Shown here: one piece after another, positions 46,444-55,763 of the stretch | Layout of the letters: the number at the start of each line of letters is the position of its first letter | Numbering within the stretch: position 1 is the first letter of the stretch | NCBI RefSeq assembly: GCF_024055665.1 | Contig: NZ_JAMXMC010000010.1 | Span: 1-64,000 of the forward strand | From: Ideonella oryzae | GTDB taxonomy: Bacteria > Pseudomonadota > Gammaproteobacteria > Burkholderiales > Burkholderiaceae_C | DNA: 64,000 nt | Direction of reading: 5' to 3' | Notes under the pieces: generated by a model | Databases searched by the model: none | The model's input: only the letters and a program-made list of their open reading frames with translations | Told to the model about the DNA's origin: nothing | Position numbers and translations under genes: made by a program

Positions 46444-46902
46444 TCAGGCCGCGGCCAGGCCCTGGCGGTTGGCCCAGGCCTTGCGCTGGGCGGCCTCGTC
46501 GCTCTGCTTCTGCTCGCGGCGGTCGGCGGCCAGGCGCAACGCCTGCTGGCGGCGCTCGATCAGGCGTTTGACGGTGGCCAGCTTCAGCTCGCACTGACGC
46601 AGGCGCTCGCGCCCGGCCTGCCAGCGGGCCTGGGCCTGGTTGGCCACGCCCTGCTGGGCGGTGATCGCCTGCTCCAGGCGGCCGACGAAGCCGTGGTAGC
46701 AGCGCAGGATCTCGATGGGGGCGGACTGCTGGAACTGGCCCGACCAGCGCTGCTGGTACTCGATGCGGTAGTCCTGCAGGGTCTGCACCTGGCCCTGGGC
46801 GGCCCGGGCCTGGCGCTCCAGCGCCTGGCAGTCGCGCGCTGCGTCGTCGCGCCGCTGCTGCTCGCGCTCCAGCAGGGTGCCCAGAATCTTGATGCGGTCC
46901 AT
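46444..46902 (-). CDS. fliJ: Flagellar export chaperone-cycling protein FliJ
   Basis: A 152-residue coiled-coil protein rich in Gln, Arg, Glu and Ala, which fits the central stalk of the FliI ATPase ring. The start MDRIKILGTLLEREQQRRDD is typical. An adjacent GTG at 46905 is an alternative start; the ATG has GGAA about 7 bases upstream. It follows fliI by 25 bases. Confidence 0.92.
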   Translation of the reverse strand: MDRIKILGTLLEREQQRRDDAARDCQALERQARAAQGQVQTLQDYRIEYQQRWSGQFQQSAPIEILRCYHGFVGRLEQAITAQQGVANQAQARWQAGRERLRQCELKLATVKRLIERRQQALRLAADRREQKQSDEAAQRKAWANRQGLAAA

Positions 46903-46927
46903 CACGGCGTTCCTTCAAACAACTCGT

Positions 46928-48346
46928 TCAAGCAGCAGGGTTCAGTCGCTGCAGCGCCCGGCGGCTGGCCTCCAGCGGGGCCTGCTCGTGCATGCCCTGC
47001 TGCAGCAGGGCCACCAGCTGCGGGTGCACCTTGACGGCGGCGTCCAGCTCGGGGTCGCTGCCGGGCACGTAGGCGCCCAGCTGGATCAGGTCGCGCGCCC
47101 GGTTGAACTTGGCCAGCCACTGGCGGGCCCGGCGGGCCGCGTCCAGATGCTCGCGCGGGGCCACCGCGGTCATCACACGGGAGATGGACTTCTCGACGTC
47201 GATGGCCGGGAAGTGGCCGCTCTCGGCCAGCTCGCGGCTGAGCACGATGTGGCCGTCCAGGATGCCTCGGGCCGCGTCGGCGATCGGGTCCTGCGGGTCG
47301 TCGCCCTCGGTCAGCACGGTGTAGAAGGCGGTGATGGAGCCCACGCCGTTGAGGCCGTTGCCCGAGCGCTCGACCAGGGCCGGCAGCTTGGCGAAGCAGC
47401 TGGGCGGGTAGCCTTTGGTGGCCGGCGGCTCGCCGATGGCCAGGGCGATCTCGCGCTGGGCCATCGCGTAGCGGGTCAGGCTGTCCATCAGCAGCAGCAC
47501 ATGCAGGCCCTTGTCGCGGAAGTGCTCGGCAATGGCCGTGGCGTAACTGGCACCCTGCATGCGCACCAGCGGCGGGGCATCGGCCGGGGCGGCCACCACG
47601 ACGGCGCGGGCCAGGCCCTCCTCGCCCAGGATGTCCTCGATGAATTCCTTGACTTCACGGCCGCGCTCGCCGATCAGGCCGACGACGATCACGTCGGCCT
47701 CGGTGTAGCGGGCCATCATGCCCATCAGCACCGACTTGCCCACGCCGGTGCCGGCGAACAGGCCCAGGCGCTGGCCACGCCCCACGGTGAGCAGGCTGTT
47801 GATGGCGCGCACCCCGGTGTCCAGCGGCTGGCGCACCGGGTCGCGGTCCATGGCGTTGATGGGGCGGCGCACCATCGGCTCGTTCTGCACATGCTGCAGC
47901 GGGCCGGCGCGGTCCATCGGCTGGCCCTGGGCGTCCACCACCCGGCCCAACAGGCCGTCGCCCATGGGCAGGTGCAGGCCGCGGTCCTCGCTGCGGCGCC
48001 AGGGGTGGTTCTCCGCCCCGAAGCGCGGCGGGATCTGTGGCACCGGCAGCGGCATCACCCGCGCGCCGCTGGCCAGGCCATGCAGGTCGCCGGTGGGCAT
48101 CAGGTAGGCGCGGTCGCCGTTGAAGCCGACCACCTCGGCGTTGACCGGCGGCTCGCTGCCGCCCCCACCCACCGAGCAGACGGCGCCCACCGGGGCGCGC
48201 ACGCCAGCCGCTTCAAGCACCAGGCCGGTGACGCGCACCAGGGTGCCCTGCATCTCCAGCGGCTGGGGCAGGCCGGCGTACAGCCGCATGTCCTTGAGGA
48301 AGCGGTTCCAGCGCTGCTCGCGCTCAGGCTGCTGCAGGCCCGCCAT
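46928..48346 (-). CDS. fliI: Flagellum-specific export ATPase FliI
   Basis: A 472-residue F1-beta-like ATPase. Walker A is GTGVGKS (199-205), followed by [18 protein letters not shown] and [20 protein letters not shown] (Walker B region). It forms the hexamer that prepares export substrates with FliH and FliJ. Its ATG shares a base with the fliH stop (TGATG). Confidence 0.97.
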   Translation of the reverse strand: MAGLQQPEREQRWNRFLKDMRLYAGLPQPLEMQGTLVRVTGLVLEAAGVRAPVGAVCSVGGGGSEPPVNAEVVGFNGDRAYLMPTGDLHGLASGARVMPLPVPQIPPRFGAENHPWRRSEDRGLHLPMGDGLLGRVVDAQGQPMDRAGPLQHVQNEPMVRRPINAMDRDPVRQPLDTGVRAINSLLTVGRGQRLGLFAGTGVGKSVLMGMMARYTEADVIVVGLIGERGREVKEFIEDILGEEGLARAVVVAAPADAPPLVRMQGASYATAIAEHFRDKGLHVLLLMDSLTRYAMAQREIALAIGEPPATKGYPPSCFAKLPALVERSGNGLNGVGSITAFYTVLTEGDDPQDPIADAARGILDGHIVLSRELAESGHFPAIDVEKSISRVMTAVAPREHLDAARRARQWLAKFNRARDLIQLGAYVPGSDPELDAAVKVHPQLVALLQQGMHEQAPLEASRRALQRLNPAA

Positions 48347-49140
48347 CAGACGCTCCCTTCCTCGTGCAGTTCCTCTTCGGGCTCGGCCCAGGCCAGCGGC
48401 ACGTCGAAGACCGCGGCCGCATGGGCCCAGCGGGTCTCGATGCTGGCGTCGACCTGGCCGAGGTCGGATTCGACCCGGCAGCCGCCACGCTGGATGTCCG
48501 CATCGGGCACCAGCTGCACCTCGCGGGCCTTGAGCGCATCGGCCGCGCCCTCGGCCACCAAGGCGGCGTCGTCGGGGTTCAGGCGCAGGCGCAGGTGGCG
48601 GGCCGACAGCACCACGGCGGCCATGGCCTCGTGGGCCACCTGCACCACCGCCTCAGGGCGCTGCTGCAACTCGCTGCGCACCACCTGGCGGGCCAGGGTC
48701 ACGGCGCTCTCGACCAGGGTCTGGGCCAGGCGGGCTTCCAGCTCGGCCAGGCCGTCCTGAAAGCCCTCGGCCACCTGGGCGATCTGGGCGCTGACCTGCT
48801 GGGCGAACTGGCGCTTGGCGGCCTCCAGGGCCTCCAGGCCATCGCGGTAGCCGTCGCTCCAGCCCTGCTGGCGGGCCTCGTGGATGCGGGCCTCCCACTC
48901 TTCGGCGGTGGGGCCGGCCTCCGCCAGCGACGCCTCGGCCGGGGGAGGTTCGGGCGCGGGCGCCGGGGCGGAAACGCCCAGCGGCGCACGCTCGATGCCT
49001 GCGAACACGTCCGGGGTCCAGGCGGCAAAGCCCTCCAGCTCCTCGCGGGGGATGAAGCGGGCATAGGCGTTGGCCGGTCGGCCGTTGCCACCCTGCGGGG
49101 GCGGCACCTGGCGGGGAGAGCCCGGCTTAGAGGAAGTCAT
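48346..49140 (-). CDS. fliH: Flagellar export regulator FliH
   Basis: A 264-residue stalk-like protein that binds FliI and the C ring. It has a Pro/Ala-rich N-terminus with the [13 protein letters not shown] segment, a helical middle ([20 protein letters not shown] with Gly-spaced repeats) and a C-terminal V-ATPase E-subunit-like domain. The ATG at 49140 is preceded by GGAGG at 5 bases; an earlier ATG at 49158 is less well placed. It overlaps fliG by 14 bases. Confidence 0.94.
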   Translation of the reverse strand: MTSSKPGSPRQVPPPQGGNGRPANAYARFIPREELEGFAAWTPDVFAGIERAPLGVSAPAPAPEPPPAEASLAEAGPTAEEWEARIHEARQQGWSDGYRDGLEALEAAKRQFAQQVSAQIAQVAEGFQDGLAELEARLAQTLVESAVTLARQVVRSELQQRPEAVVQVAHEAMAAVVLSARHLRLRLNPDDAALVAEGAADALKAREVQLVPDADIQRGGCRVESDLGQVDASIETRWAHAAAVFDVPLAWAEPEEELHEEGSV

Positions 49141-50137
49141 CCCCACCTCCGGTTGCAATCACGATCTGGCCTTCGTCCACCAGACGGCGCACGATCTTGA
49201 GGATTTCCTTCTGCTCGCCCTCGACCTCGGCCACCCGCACCGGGCCGCGCGATTCGAGGTCCTCGCGCAAGGATTCGGCGGCGCGGCTGGACATGTTCTT
49301 GAAGATGCGCTCGCGCAGCTCCGGCGTGGCACCCTTGAGCGCGATGATGAGCGAGTCGCCCTGCACTTCCTTGAGCACGGTCTGGATGGCGCGGTCGTCG
49401 AGCTTGTTCACGTCGTCGAAGGTGAACATGTTGTCCATGATCTTCTGGGCCAGCTCGCCATCGGCCTCGCGGATGTAGTCCAGCGCGGAGGTCTCGACCG
49501 AGGAGCCCAGCATGTTGATGATCTCGGCGGCGGTCTTGACGCCACCCAGCGAGGCCTTCCTGAGGCGGTCGCCACCGGCCAGCACCTTGCTGAGCACCTC
49601 GTTGAGGTCCTTCAAGGCGGTGGGCTGGATGCCATCGAGCGTGGCGATGCGGATCAGCACTTCGTTGCGCTGGCGCTCCGTGAAGGACTTCAGAACTTGA
49701 GAGGCCTGGTCGAAATCCAGATGAACCAGGATGGCGGCGATGATCTGGGGGTGTTCGTTGCGCAGCAGTTCGGCCACCGAGGCGCCGTCCATCCATTTCA
49801 GGCTCTCGATGCCGCTGACATCGCTGCCCTGCAGGATACGGTCGATCAGCAGGTTGGCCTTGTCGTCACCCAGGGCCTTGCGCAGCACCGACTTGACGTA
49901 CTCGTCGGTGTCGCTGACCAGCATGTGCTGTTCCTTGGCGATCGCGGTGAACTTCTCCAGCACCGTTTCCACCCGCTCGCGCGGGATGACCTTGAGCCGG
50001 GCGATGGTCTCGCCGAGCTTCTGCACTTCCTTGGGGCCGAGGTGCTTGAAGACGTTGGCCGCCTCCTCCTCGCCCAATGACATGAGCAGGATGGCAGCGT
50101 CCTCGACGCTTTGGTCTTCCGAGCTGTCCTTGGCCAT
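49127..50137 (-). CDS. fliG: Flagellar motor switch protein FliG
   Basis: A 336-residue C-ring torque protein. The N-terminal, middle and C-terminal armadillo-like domains are recognisable, with EHPQIIAAILVHLDFDQASQ, and the torque helix region FDDVNKLDDRAIQTVLKEVQ with charged residues that face the stator. It lies 12 bases after fliF. Confidence 0.97.
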   Translation of the reverse strand: MAKDSSEDQSVEDAAILLMSLGEEEAANVFKHLGPKEVQKLGETIARLKVIPRERVETVLEKFTAIAKEQHMLVSDTDEYVKSVLRKALGDDKANLLIDRILQGSDVSGIESLKWMDGASVAELLRNEHPQIIAAILVHLDFDQASQVLKSFTERQRNEVLIRIATLDGIQPTALKDLNEVLSKVLAGGDRLRKASLGGVKTAAEIINMLGSSVETSALDYIREADGELAQKIMDNMFTFDDVNKLDDRAIQTVLKEVQGDSLIIALKGATPELRERIFKNMSSRAAESLREDLESRGPVRVAEVEGEQKEILKIVRRLVDEGQIVIATGGGDDFL

Positions 50138-50149
50138 GTTCTGTTCCCG

Positions 50150-51856
50150 TCAGGCGGCTTCGCCGGTGACCCACTCGCGCATGATGTTCGCCACGGCCGC
50201 GGGGTTGTCGCGGGCCAGTTGGCGGGCGGCTTCGAGCTTGCCGTTGACCGCCGCGTTCTCGAGCAGCGGCGTGCCGGCTGCGTCGGTGCCCGGCAGGGCC
50301 GTGGCATCGTCGACCACGGCGTCGAGCTGGGCCAGCTTCTCGCCCTCGGCCTCGCCGGGCGGCGGGGGCGGCGGCGCGAACACATCCTTGAGGGTCGGGC
50401 GGATCACGCCGAAGATCAGGGCCAGGGCCACCAGGGTCAGCGCGGCCGGCACGGCGGCGGTGCGCAGCAGGTCGCGCACCCAGGGCTGCTGCCACAGCGG
50501 CAGGGCTTCGTCACTCGGTTCGGCCGGGGCCTGGAAGGGCGCGGCCACCACGCGCACCGAGTCGCCGCGGTCCTTGTCGTAGCCCACGGCTTCCTGCACC
50601 AGGGCGGTCAGCTTGTCCAACTCCTCCTGGGTGGGGGCGTTGGTGCTGGTCTTGCCCTTGGGGTCGGTGGCGGTGCGGTAGTTGACGACCACCGCGGCAT
50701 TGACCCGCTTGATCATGCCGGTGGCGTTGCGGGTCACCCGCACGGTCTTGTCGACCTCGTAGTTGGTGACCGATTCCTTCTTGCTGTTGCCGCCGTTGGT
50801 GCTGGCGTAGGCCGCCTGCAGCGGGGCCGAAGCGCCGTTGATGGGCGCCTGGGCCGGCACCGGGGGCTGGTTGGTGGCCGCGCCGGGCACGCCGGTGGGC
50901 ACGGTGTTGCCCGGGTTGCTGGACTCGGTCATCTGCTGGCTGCGCACCGCGGCCGGCTGGTCGCCCTGGTTGGGGCGGAACTGCTCGGAGGTCGCCTCGC
51001 TCTGGGTGAAGTCCACGTCGGTGGTCACGGCCACGCGCAGGTTGTCGCGCCCGACCACCGGCTCCAGGATGTCCTGCACCCGCTTGAGGTAGCTGGCCTC
51101 GACCTGGTGGACGTAGCGCAGCTGCTGCTCGTCCAGGCTCTGCTGGCTGTTCTCGCCCGGGCCGGACAGCAGGGTGCCGTGCTGGTCGACCACGCTGACG
51201 GCCTTGGCATCCAGGTCCGGCACGCTGGAGGACACCAGGTGGACGATGGCGGCGGTCTGGCCGCGGTCCAGGCTGCGGCCGGCGAACAGGGTCAGCATGA
51301 CGCTGGCGCTGGGTTTCTGCTGTTCGCGGAAAAAGCCATTCTGCTGTGGCAGGGCCAGGTGCACGCGCACGTCCTCGACGCCGTCGAGCTTCAGGATGGT
51401 GCGGGCCAGCTCGCCCTCGAGGGCGCGCTGCATGTTGCTGCGCTCCTGGCGGTCGGTCTGGCCGAAGCGGGCGTTGTCCAGCAGTTCGTTGCCGGTCACG
51501 CTGGCCTTGGGCAGGCCGGCGGCGGCCAGGCGCATCTTCAGGTCATAGACCTTGTCGGCCGGCACCATGATGGCGCCGCCGCCCTCGCTGTACTTGTAGG
51601 GCACGTTCATCTGCTGGAGCTGGGCCACGATGGACCCGGCTTCCTTGTCCGGCAGATTGGCGTAGAGAATCTTCCAGTCGCCCTGCCCGGCCCAGATCGC
51701 CATGGCCACCAGGGCCGCCAGCACGGCGGCCATGGCCACGCCCAGCTTCATCTTGCTGGCAGCGGGCATGGTGGCCAGCCTGCCCACAAAATTCTTGGGC
51801 GGCGCGTCCGGCAGGGCCGGCTCCAGAGGCACGGGAGTGGCGAGAGCGGTGTCCAT
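50150..51856 (-). CDS. fliF: Flagellar MS-ring protein FliF
   Basis: A 568-residue inner-membrane ring subunit. It has two membrane helices (about 38-55 and near 465-485), ring-building motifs between them (YANLPDKEAGSIVAQLQQMN, ALEGELARTILKLDGVEDVR) and a C-terminal FliG-binding tail. The ATG at 51856 begins the usual short cytosolic N-terminus; an upstream open extension has no similarity. A short GCCCC/GGGGC hairpin lies at 51881-51896 in its leader, and no Shine-Dalgarno sequence is evident. It heads the fliF-R operon. Confidence 0.97.
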   Translation of the reverse strand: MDTALATPVPLEPALPDAPPKNFVGRLATMPAASKMKLGVAMAAVLAALVAMAIWAGQGDWKILYANLPDKEAGSIVAQLQQMNVPYKYSEGGGAIMVPADKVYDLKMRLAAAGLPKASVTGNELLDNARFGQTDRQERSNMQRALEGELARTILKLDGVEDVRVHLALPQQNGFFREQQKPSASVMLTLFAGRSLDRGQTAAIVHLVSSSVPDLDAKAVSVVDQHGTLLSGPGENSQQSLDEQQLRYVHQVEASYLKRVQDILEPVVGRDNLRVAVTTDVDFTQSEATSEQFRPNQGDQPAAVRSQQMTESSNPGNTVPTGVPGAATNQPPVPAQAPINGASAPLQAAYASTNGGNSKKESVTNYEVDKTVRVTRNATGMIKRVNAAVVVNYRTATDPKGKTSTNAPTQEELDKLTALVQEAVGYDKDRGDSVRVVAAPFQAPAEPSDEALPLWQQPWVRDLLRTAAVPAALTLVALALIFGVIRPTLKDVFAPPPPPPGEAEGEKLAQLDAVVDDATALPGTDAAGTPLLENAAVNGKLEAARQLARDNPAAVANIMREWVTGEAA

Positions 51857-52032
51857 GAGGCGGCAGGGTTCGGCGAATCGGCCCCAAAAAGGGGGCATGG
51901 GCTCGATTGTTCGGCAGCCGGACCGCCGGCCATGGCGCAAGAAACCCCCCAATCCCGGGGCAGTTCCCTTCTTCTTGGTGGCGGCTTGTGCCTACCATGG
52001 CAACCATCGCTCCCCTTCGTGGAGGATGGACC

Positions 52033-52356
52033 ATGGACCTGAAACTCAAGCCCTTCGACTTCAACCAGGCAGTGGCCAAGGCCGGCCTGGCGCCGGACGG
52101 CACCCCGCTGGCGCGCACCCGTGCGACCCAGAAAGGGGACTTTCAGACCGCCATGGCCAGCGCGCTGCAACAGGTCAGCGACGCGCAGAACGAGACGTCA
52201 CGCCTGCAGCGCGAACTGCAGCTGGACAATCCCTCGGTCTCGCTCGAAGACACCATGGTGGCCATGCAGAAGTCGCAGATCGGCTTCCAGGCCACGATCT
52301 CGGTGCGCAACCGCATGGTGCAGGCCTACACCGACATCATGAACATGCAGGTCTGA
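52033..52356 (+). CDS. fliE: Flagellar hook-basal body protein FliE
   Basis: A 107-residue protein joining the MS ring to the rod. The C-terminal half (VSLEDTMVAMQKSQIGFQAT, VRNRMVQAYTDIMNMQV) is diagnostic. GGAGG lies 8 bases before the ATG. It is transcribed divergently from fliF across 176 bases, as in enterobacteria; class-2 promoters should be in this gap, but I could not assign boxes. Confidence 0.96.
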   Translation: MDLKLKPFDFNQAVAKAGLAPDGTPLARTRATQKGDFQTAMASALQQVSDAQNETSRLQRELQLDNPSVSLEDTMVAMQKSQIGFQATISVRNRMVQAYTDIMNMQV

Positions 52357-52391
52357 GCCTGCATCGCCCGTCCCGGGCTCAGTCGATCACC

Positions 52392-53150
52392 TCAGTCCAG
52401 CGACAACATGCGCCGGCGCTTCTGCGTGGCGTCGATGTAGCGCTGCAGGGCGCGCTGGGCCTCGTGGTCCAGCCCGCGGAACTCGCAGCCCAGCCGCACG
52501 CCCTTGGCCTGTGGGTGGATGGACGTCACATGGGCGATGTTGAGCTGGGCCGGAAACGAGGTGTCCGGGTCCAGCGCCATCTGCACGCCACGCACCTGGA
52601 TGCCCGGCTCCACCATGGGCAGATCCCCCGGCAGGAACAGGGCGCAGCCGCCGATGCTCACATCGAGCACCCGCAGGTCCATGCGGATCTCCGGCATCTG
52701 CGGATGGCGGAAGCTGGCGGTGGGCGCGCTGCGCTCCAGGGTGCGCACGCGAAAGCTCGCCCGGCGCTGGAAGCGAAACAGCTCACGGGGCATCGCGGCC
52801 TGCAGGACGCAGCTGCGCACACCATGCACCAGCAGCCGGCTGGCGACATCGAACTGGATCTTGATCTGGTCAAGGTAGGCCACCGCGGTGACCTCCTCGG
52901 CTTCGACCAGGCGCTGAACGGTGGGCGCCATCATGTCGACGGTGAAGGCCACCTTGCGGTTGTGGGTGTCCAGGCTCCACAGTGTGGTGCCATAGGCACT
53001 GCCATCGGCGCCGCACAGGTTCACCAGCGTGCTGCGCTCCATCAGCGCCTTGAGCAGCGCCCGGATCTCCACGCCGTCGGTGATGCGGAAATCCGAGAGC
53101 GACGCATCCCCGGACATGTCCAGGGGGGCGGGCTGGGTGTCTGAGAACAT
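52392..53150 (-). CDS. ycgR: Cyclic-di-GMP-binding flagellar brake YcgR
   Basis: A 252-residue motility brake. The N-terminal YcgR domain (about 15-120) is followed by a PilZ domain with the cyclic-di-GMP motifs RxxxR (R130-R134 in RRASFR) and DxSxxG (DVSIGG, about 165-170). On binding cyclic di-GMP the family slows the motor through FliG/MotA. It follows fliT by 31 bases, so it should share the FliA-dependent fliS promoter. It could respond to the cyclases encoded at 6.8-10.9 kb. Confidence 0.93.
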   Translation of the reverse strand: MFSDTQPAPLDMSGDASLSDFRITDGVEIRALLKALMERSTLVNLCGADGSAYGTTLWSLDTHNRKVAFTVDMMAPTVQRLVEAEEVTAVAYLDQIKIQFDVASRLLVHGVRSCVLQAAMPRELFRFQRRASFRVRTLERSAPTASFRHPQMPEIRMDLRVLDVSIGGCALFLPGDLPMVEPGIQVRGVQMALDPDTSFPAQLNIAHVTSIHPQAKGVRLGCEFRGLDHEAQRALQRYIDATQKRRRMLSLD

Positions 53151-53181
53151 GGTCAGGTCCTGCAGAAAGCCGAGGGGCCGG

Positions 53182-53481
53182 TCAGTGCAGCGTCTTGCTG
53201 CGGCCGTGCATCATGTTGTCCAGGTCTTCCAGCCAGGGCTCGGCCAGGTGCCGGATCTCGGCGTCGTTGAGCAGGATGCGCTGCATGATCTTGGACTTGA
53301 CCTGGTTGTCCTCGGTCTTCAAGGCCTGGTCCTTGGCGGCCTGCTTCAGCTGGGAGATCAGCACAGCGCAGGCCCCCTCCAGCTTGACCACCTCGTCCCA
53401 GTTGCCGTCGCGGGCTGCGCTGAGCATGTCGCTGCTGGCCCGCTCAATGGCCTCGTAGTAGTTCAACAGGCTCTCGTTCAT
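53182..53481 (-). CDS. fliT: FliT-like flagellar chaperone
   Basis: A 99-residue helical protein in the fliT position after fliS. The sequence (MNESLLNYYEAIERASSDML, DEVVKLEGACAVLISQLKQA) resembles betaproteobacterial FliT, the FliD chaperone, but the family is weakly conserved. The ATG at 53481 lies 7 bases after GGAG; the ATG two codons earlier is too close to that site. Confidence 0.82.
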   Translation of the reverse strand: MNESLLNYYEAIERASSDMLSAARDGNWDEVVKLEGACAVLISQLKQAAKDQALKTEDNQVKSKIMQRILLNDAEIRHLAEPWLEDLDNMMHGRSKTLH

Positions 53482-53516
53482 GATCATTCTCCAATCTCGC
53501 GCTCTCGAGGGGTCCC

Positions 53517-53954
53517 TCAGCTGAGGCGACCGGCATGCACCTGCGGACCGATGGCCTTCCAGGCTTCGCACAGAGGCAGCATGAGGTTCTCGCACTCGGC
53601 GATGACACTCGGATCGTTGCGGACGTTGGCCAGGGTCAGGCGCAGCGTCAGGTAGGCATAGAGGTCGTGCAGGTCCTGGGCCAGGCGGCCGCCTTCCTGG
53701 ATGTTCAGGCAGGACTTCAGGCCCTCGTCGACGATGCGGGCAGCCTTGCTCAGGGCCTTGCCCTTGAGCTCGATCTGCCCCGTGGCCAGATAGCCCCGGG
53801 CCTGCTTGAGCGCTTCCATGTAGCCATCGAACAGCATCTCGATGAGCTTGTGCGGGCTGGCGTCCGTCAGGCCGGTCTCGACGCCGACGTTGCGGTAGGC
53901 ACTGGCGAAGCTGGCGGCTTGACCGAGGGAGCGGGAGTAGGCGGGGCTGAACAT
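53517..53954 (-). CDS. fliS: Flagellin export chaperone FliS
   Basis: A 145-residue helical chaperone that keeps flagellin unpolymerised before export. VGVETGLTDASPHKLIEMLF and GYMEALKQARGYLATGQIEL are family hallmarks. It opens the fliS-fliT-ycgR set, behind a sigma-28-like promoter and separated from fliD by a hairpin. Confidence 0.96.
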   Translation of the reverse strand: MFSPAYSRSLGQAASFASAYRNVGVETGLTDASPHKLIEMLFDGYMEALKQARGYLATGQIELKGKALSKAARIVDEGLKSCLNIQEGGRLAQDLHDLYAYLTLRLTLANVRNDPSVIAECENLMLPLCEAWKAIGPQVHAGRLS

Positions 53955-53987
53955 CTTGGCGTCTCGGATTCGTGGGGTGTTGAACCG

Positions 53988-54014
53988 TTATCGACGGTCC
54001 CCCGGGGTTCTTGA
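53988..54014 (-). promoter_or_regulatory. Sigma-28-like promoter of fliS-fliT-ycgR
   Basis: On the minus strand TCAA (54011-54014), 15 bases, then GTCGATAA (53988-53995), 7 of 8 matches to the FliA -10 GCCGATAA at consensus spacing. It lies 34 bases before fliS. Confidence 0.65.
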
Positions 54015-54076
54015 GCCGAGCAGAGCCGGCTTTCACCCCCTTTTTGCCGCTTGCCAATCCCGCCGCACCATGTAAG

Positions 54077-54096
54077 AAGGCGCCCGAAGGCGCCTT
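54077..54096 (-). terminator. Hairpin after fliD
   Basis: On the minus strand AAGGCGCC-TTCG-GGCGCCTT, a perfect 8-bp stem with a stable UUCG tetraloop in RNA, 45 bases after the fliD stop. Few T residues follow. It separates fliD from the fliS promoter. Confidence 0.6.
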
Positions 54097-54141
54097 GCTG
54101 GTGGCAATGCAGGCGCGGGCCGCACCGGCGGCCCGGCGCAA

Positions 54142-55602
54142 TCAGCCGCTCTTGATGAGCGAGCTCATCTGCTGGGTGACATAGGTGTTCAAGGCCGTCA
54201 GCGAGGCCATCTGGGTGTCCAGCGCCTGGTACTGGGCCCGCAGCCGCGTCTCGTAGCTGCTGAGACGGTCGTTGAGCTGGTCCTGGCGTTCCTGGTTGTG
54301 GCTGATGGCATCGTTCAGGCCGTTCTGGCGCAGCGTGAGGGAGCCGTCCGTCGCGTCGGTCACCTCGTTGCCCAGATCGCGGAAGCGGTCCATGAAGCCC
54401 GAGACCGCCGAAGTGGCGCCATCCGTGGCCAGGGCCTTGGCCACCTCGGCCGGGTTGGCCAAGGCCGTCTCCAGGGTCGAGCTCTTGAGGCTCAGGGTGC
54501 CGTCCGTCCCCATGGAAATGCCCAGGTCAGACAGGTGCTGGTAGCTGCCCGAGGCGGTGCTGGTGGTGTTGATGATGCCGCGCAGCTGGTTGAGCAGGCT
54601 GATCGTGGTGCGGTCGCCCTGCAGCGGCCCCCCGGTGCCCGGCTGACCCTTGGTCGTCGAAGGCACGTACTTGGTCTGGTCCTTGATGTAGCTGGCCAGG
54701 CTGTTGAAGGCCGTGATGAAGGACTTGACCGCGGTCTCCATGCTGGCGGTGTCGTCGCCCACCGTCACCGCCACATCGCTGCTGCTGACCTTGCCCACGG
54801 TGAAGGTCAGGCCGTCGGCCACGTTGTCGAAGGTGTTGCTGGCCGACTCGACCTGGATGCCATTGATCGTGGCCTGGGCGTTGGCCGCCGCCTTGTTCAG
54901 CGACATCGCGCTGGTCAGCGTCGGCTGGGAAGGATCGTAGGCCAGCGCGGACAGCCCGGTGGTCGGGTTGCCGTCGTCGGTGGTCTCGCTGGCGGTGATC
55001 TTGAAGCCGTTGTCCTGTCCGGTCTCGGTGGACCGGATGGACAGCCGCGCCCCGCTGGCGTCATTGACGATGGAGGCCGTCACGCCGGCACCCGCGGCAT
55101 TGATCTTGTCGCGGATGGCCGACAGGCTGGTGTCGCCCGTGATGTCGATGTCGACGGCCGAACTGCCATCCTTGGCGGTGAAGCTGCTGCCCGCCCAGTT
55201 GCCCAGCTGGATCGTCAGCTTGCCTTCGTTCAGCGCGGAACTGGAGGAACCGAAGGCCGAGGAGGTGATGGTCTGGGCGCTGGCCAGGCCCTGCACCGAG
55301 ATGTTGTAGTTGCCCGAGGCGCCACCCGTGGCCACCGAACCGGTGATCACGGTGGTGTCGCTGGACGTGAAGCTCTTGGTCTTCCACAGCGTGGGATCGG
55401 TCAGCGCCTGGGCTGCATCGCGCATGGCCGAGGTCAGGCTCATCAGCTTGCCGACCGACGAGACCTGGGTCTTCATCGTCGACTGCTCGCTGGCCAGGAT
55501 GTCGATGGGCTTGTGCTCCACCGACAGCAGGGCAGAAATGATCGACTCGGAGTCCAACCCCGAGCCGATGCCCAAAGACGAGATGGGTGCTATGGAAGAC
55601 AT
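54142..55602 (-). CDS. fliD: Filament cap protein FliD (HAP2)
   Basis: A 486-residue filament cap. The N-terminal ISSLGIGSGLDSESIISALL and the C-terminal helix with NGLNDAISHNQERQDQLNDR and YETRLRAQYQALDTQMASLT are typical. The middle is Ser/Thr/Ala/Gly-rich. A weak sigma-28-like match lies upstream (TCAG-N15-CCCGATCC, 55647-55673). It follows the flagellin genes on the same strand. Confidence 0.96.
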   Translation of the reverse strand: MSSIAPISSLGIGSGLDSESIISALLSVEHKPIDILASEQSTMKTQVSSVGKLMSLTSAMRDAAQALTDPTLWKTKSFTSSDTTVITGSVATGGASGNYNISVQGLASAQTITSSAFGSSSSALNEGKLTIQLGNWAGSSFTAKDGSSAVDIDITGDTSLSAIRDKINAAGAGVTASIVNDASGARLSIRSTETGQDNGFKITASETTDDGNPTTGLSALAYDPSQPTLTSAMSLNKAAANAQATINGIQVESASNTFDNVADGLTFTVGKVSSSDVAVTVGDDTASMETAVKSFITAFNSLASYIKDQTKYVPSTTKGQPGTGGPLQGDRTTISLLNQLRGIINTTSTASGSYQHLSDLGISMGTDGTLSLKSSTLETALANPAEVAKALATDGATSAVSGFMDRFRDLGNEVTDATDGSLTLRQNGLNDAISHNQERQDQLNDRLSSYETRLRAQYQALDTQMASLTALNTYVTQQMSSLIKSG

Positions 55603-55706
55603 GGCAGTCCCTCATTCAAGCCAAGACGGGGCGACGCGTCCTGGCGGGATCGGGCCGATGTGGTCGCCCCTGATGGCTCGCCCGTGTTGCCCATTTGGAA
55701 GCAAGA

Positions 55707-55726
55707 TCGGCCGCAAATGCGGCCGA
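55707..55726 (-). terminator. Terminator after flagellin gene 1
   Basis: TCGGCCGC-loop-GCGGCCGA, a perfect 8-bp stem with a 4-base loop, 38 bases after the stop; TCTTGCTT follows on the minus strand. Confidence 0.65.
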
Positions 55727-55763
55727 CTTGAGGAGATTCTTCGCAAGCTCAGAAGGCGGTCGC

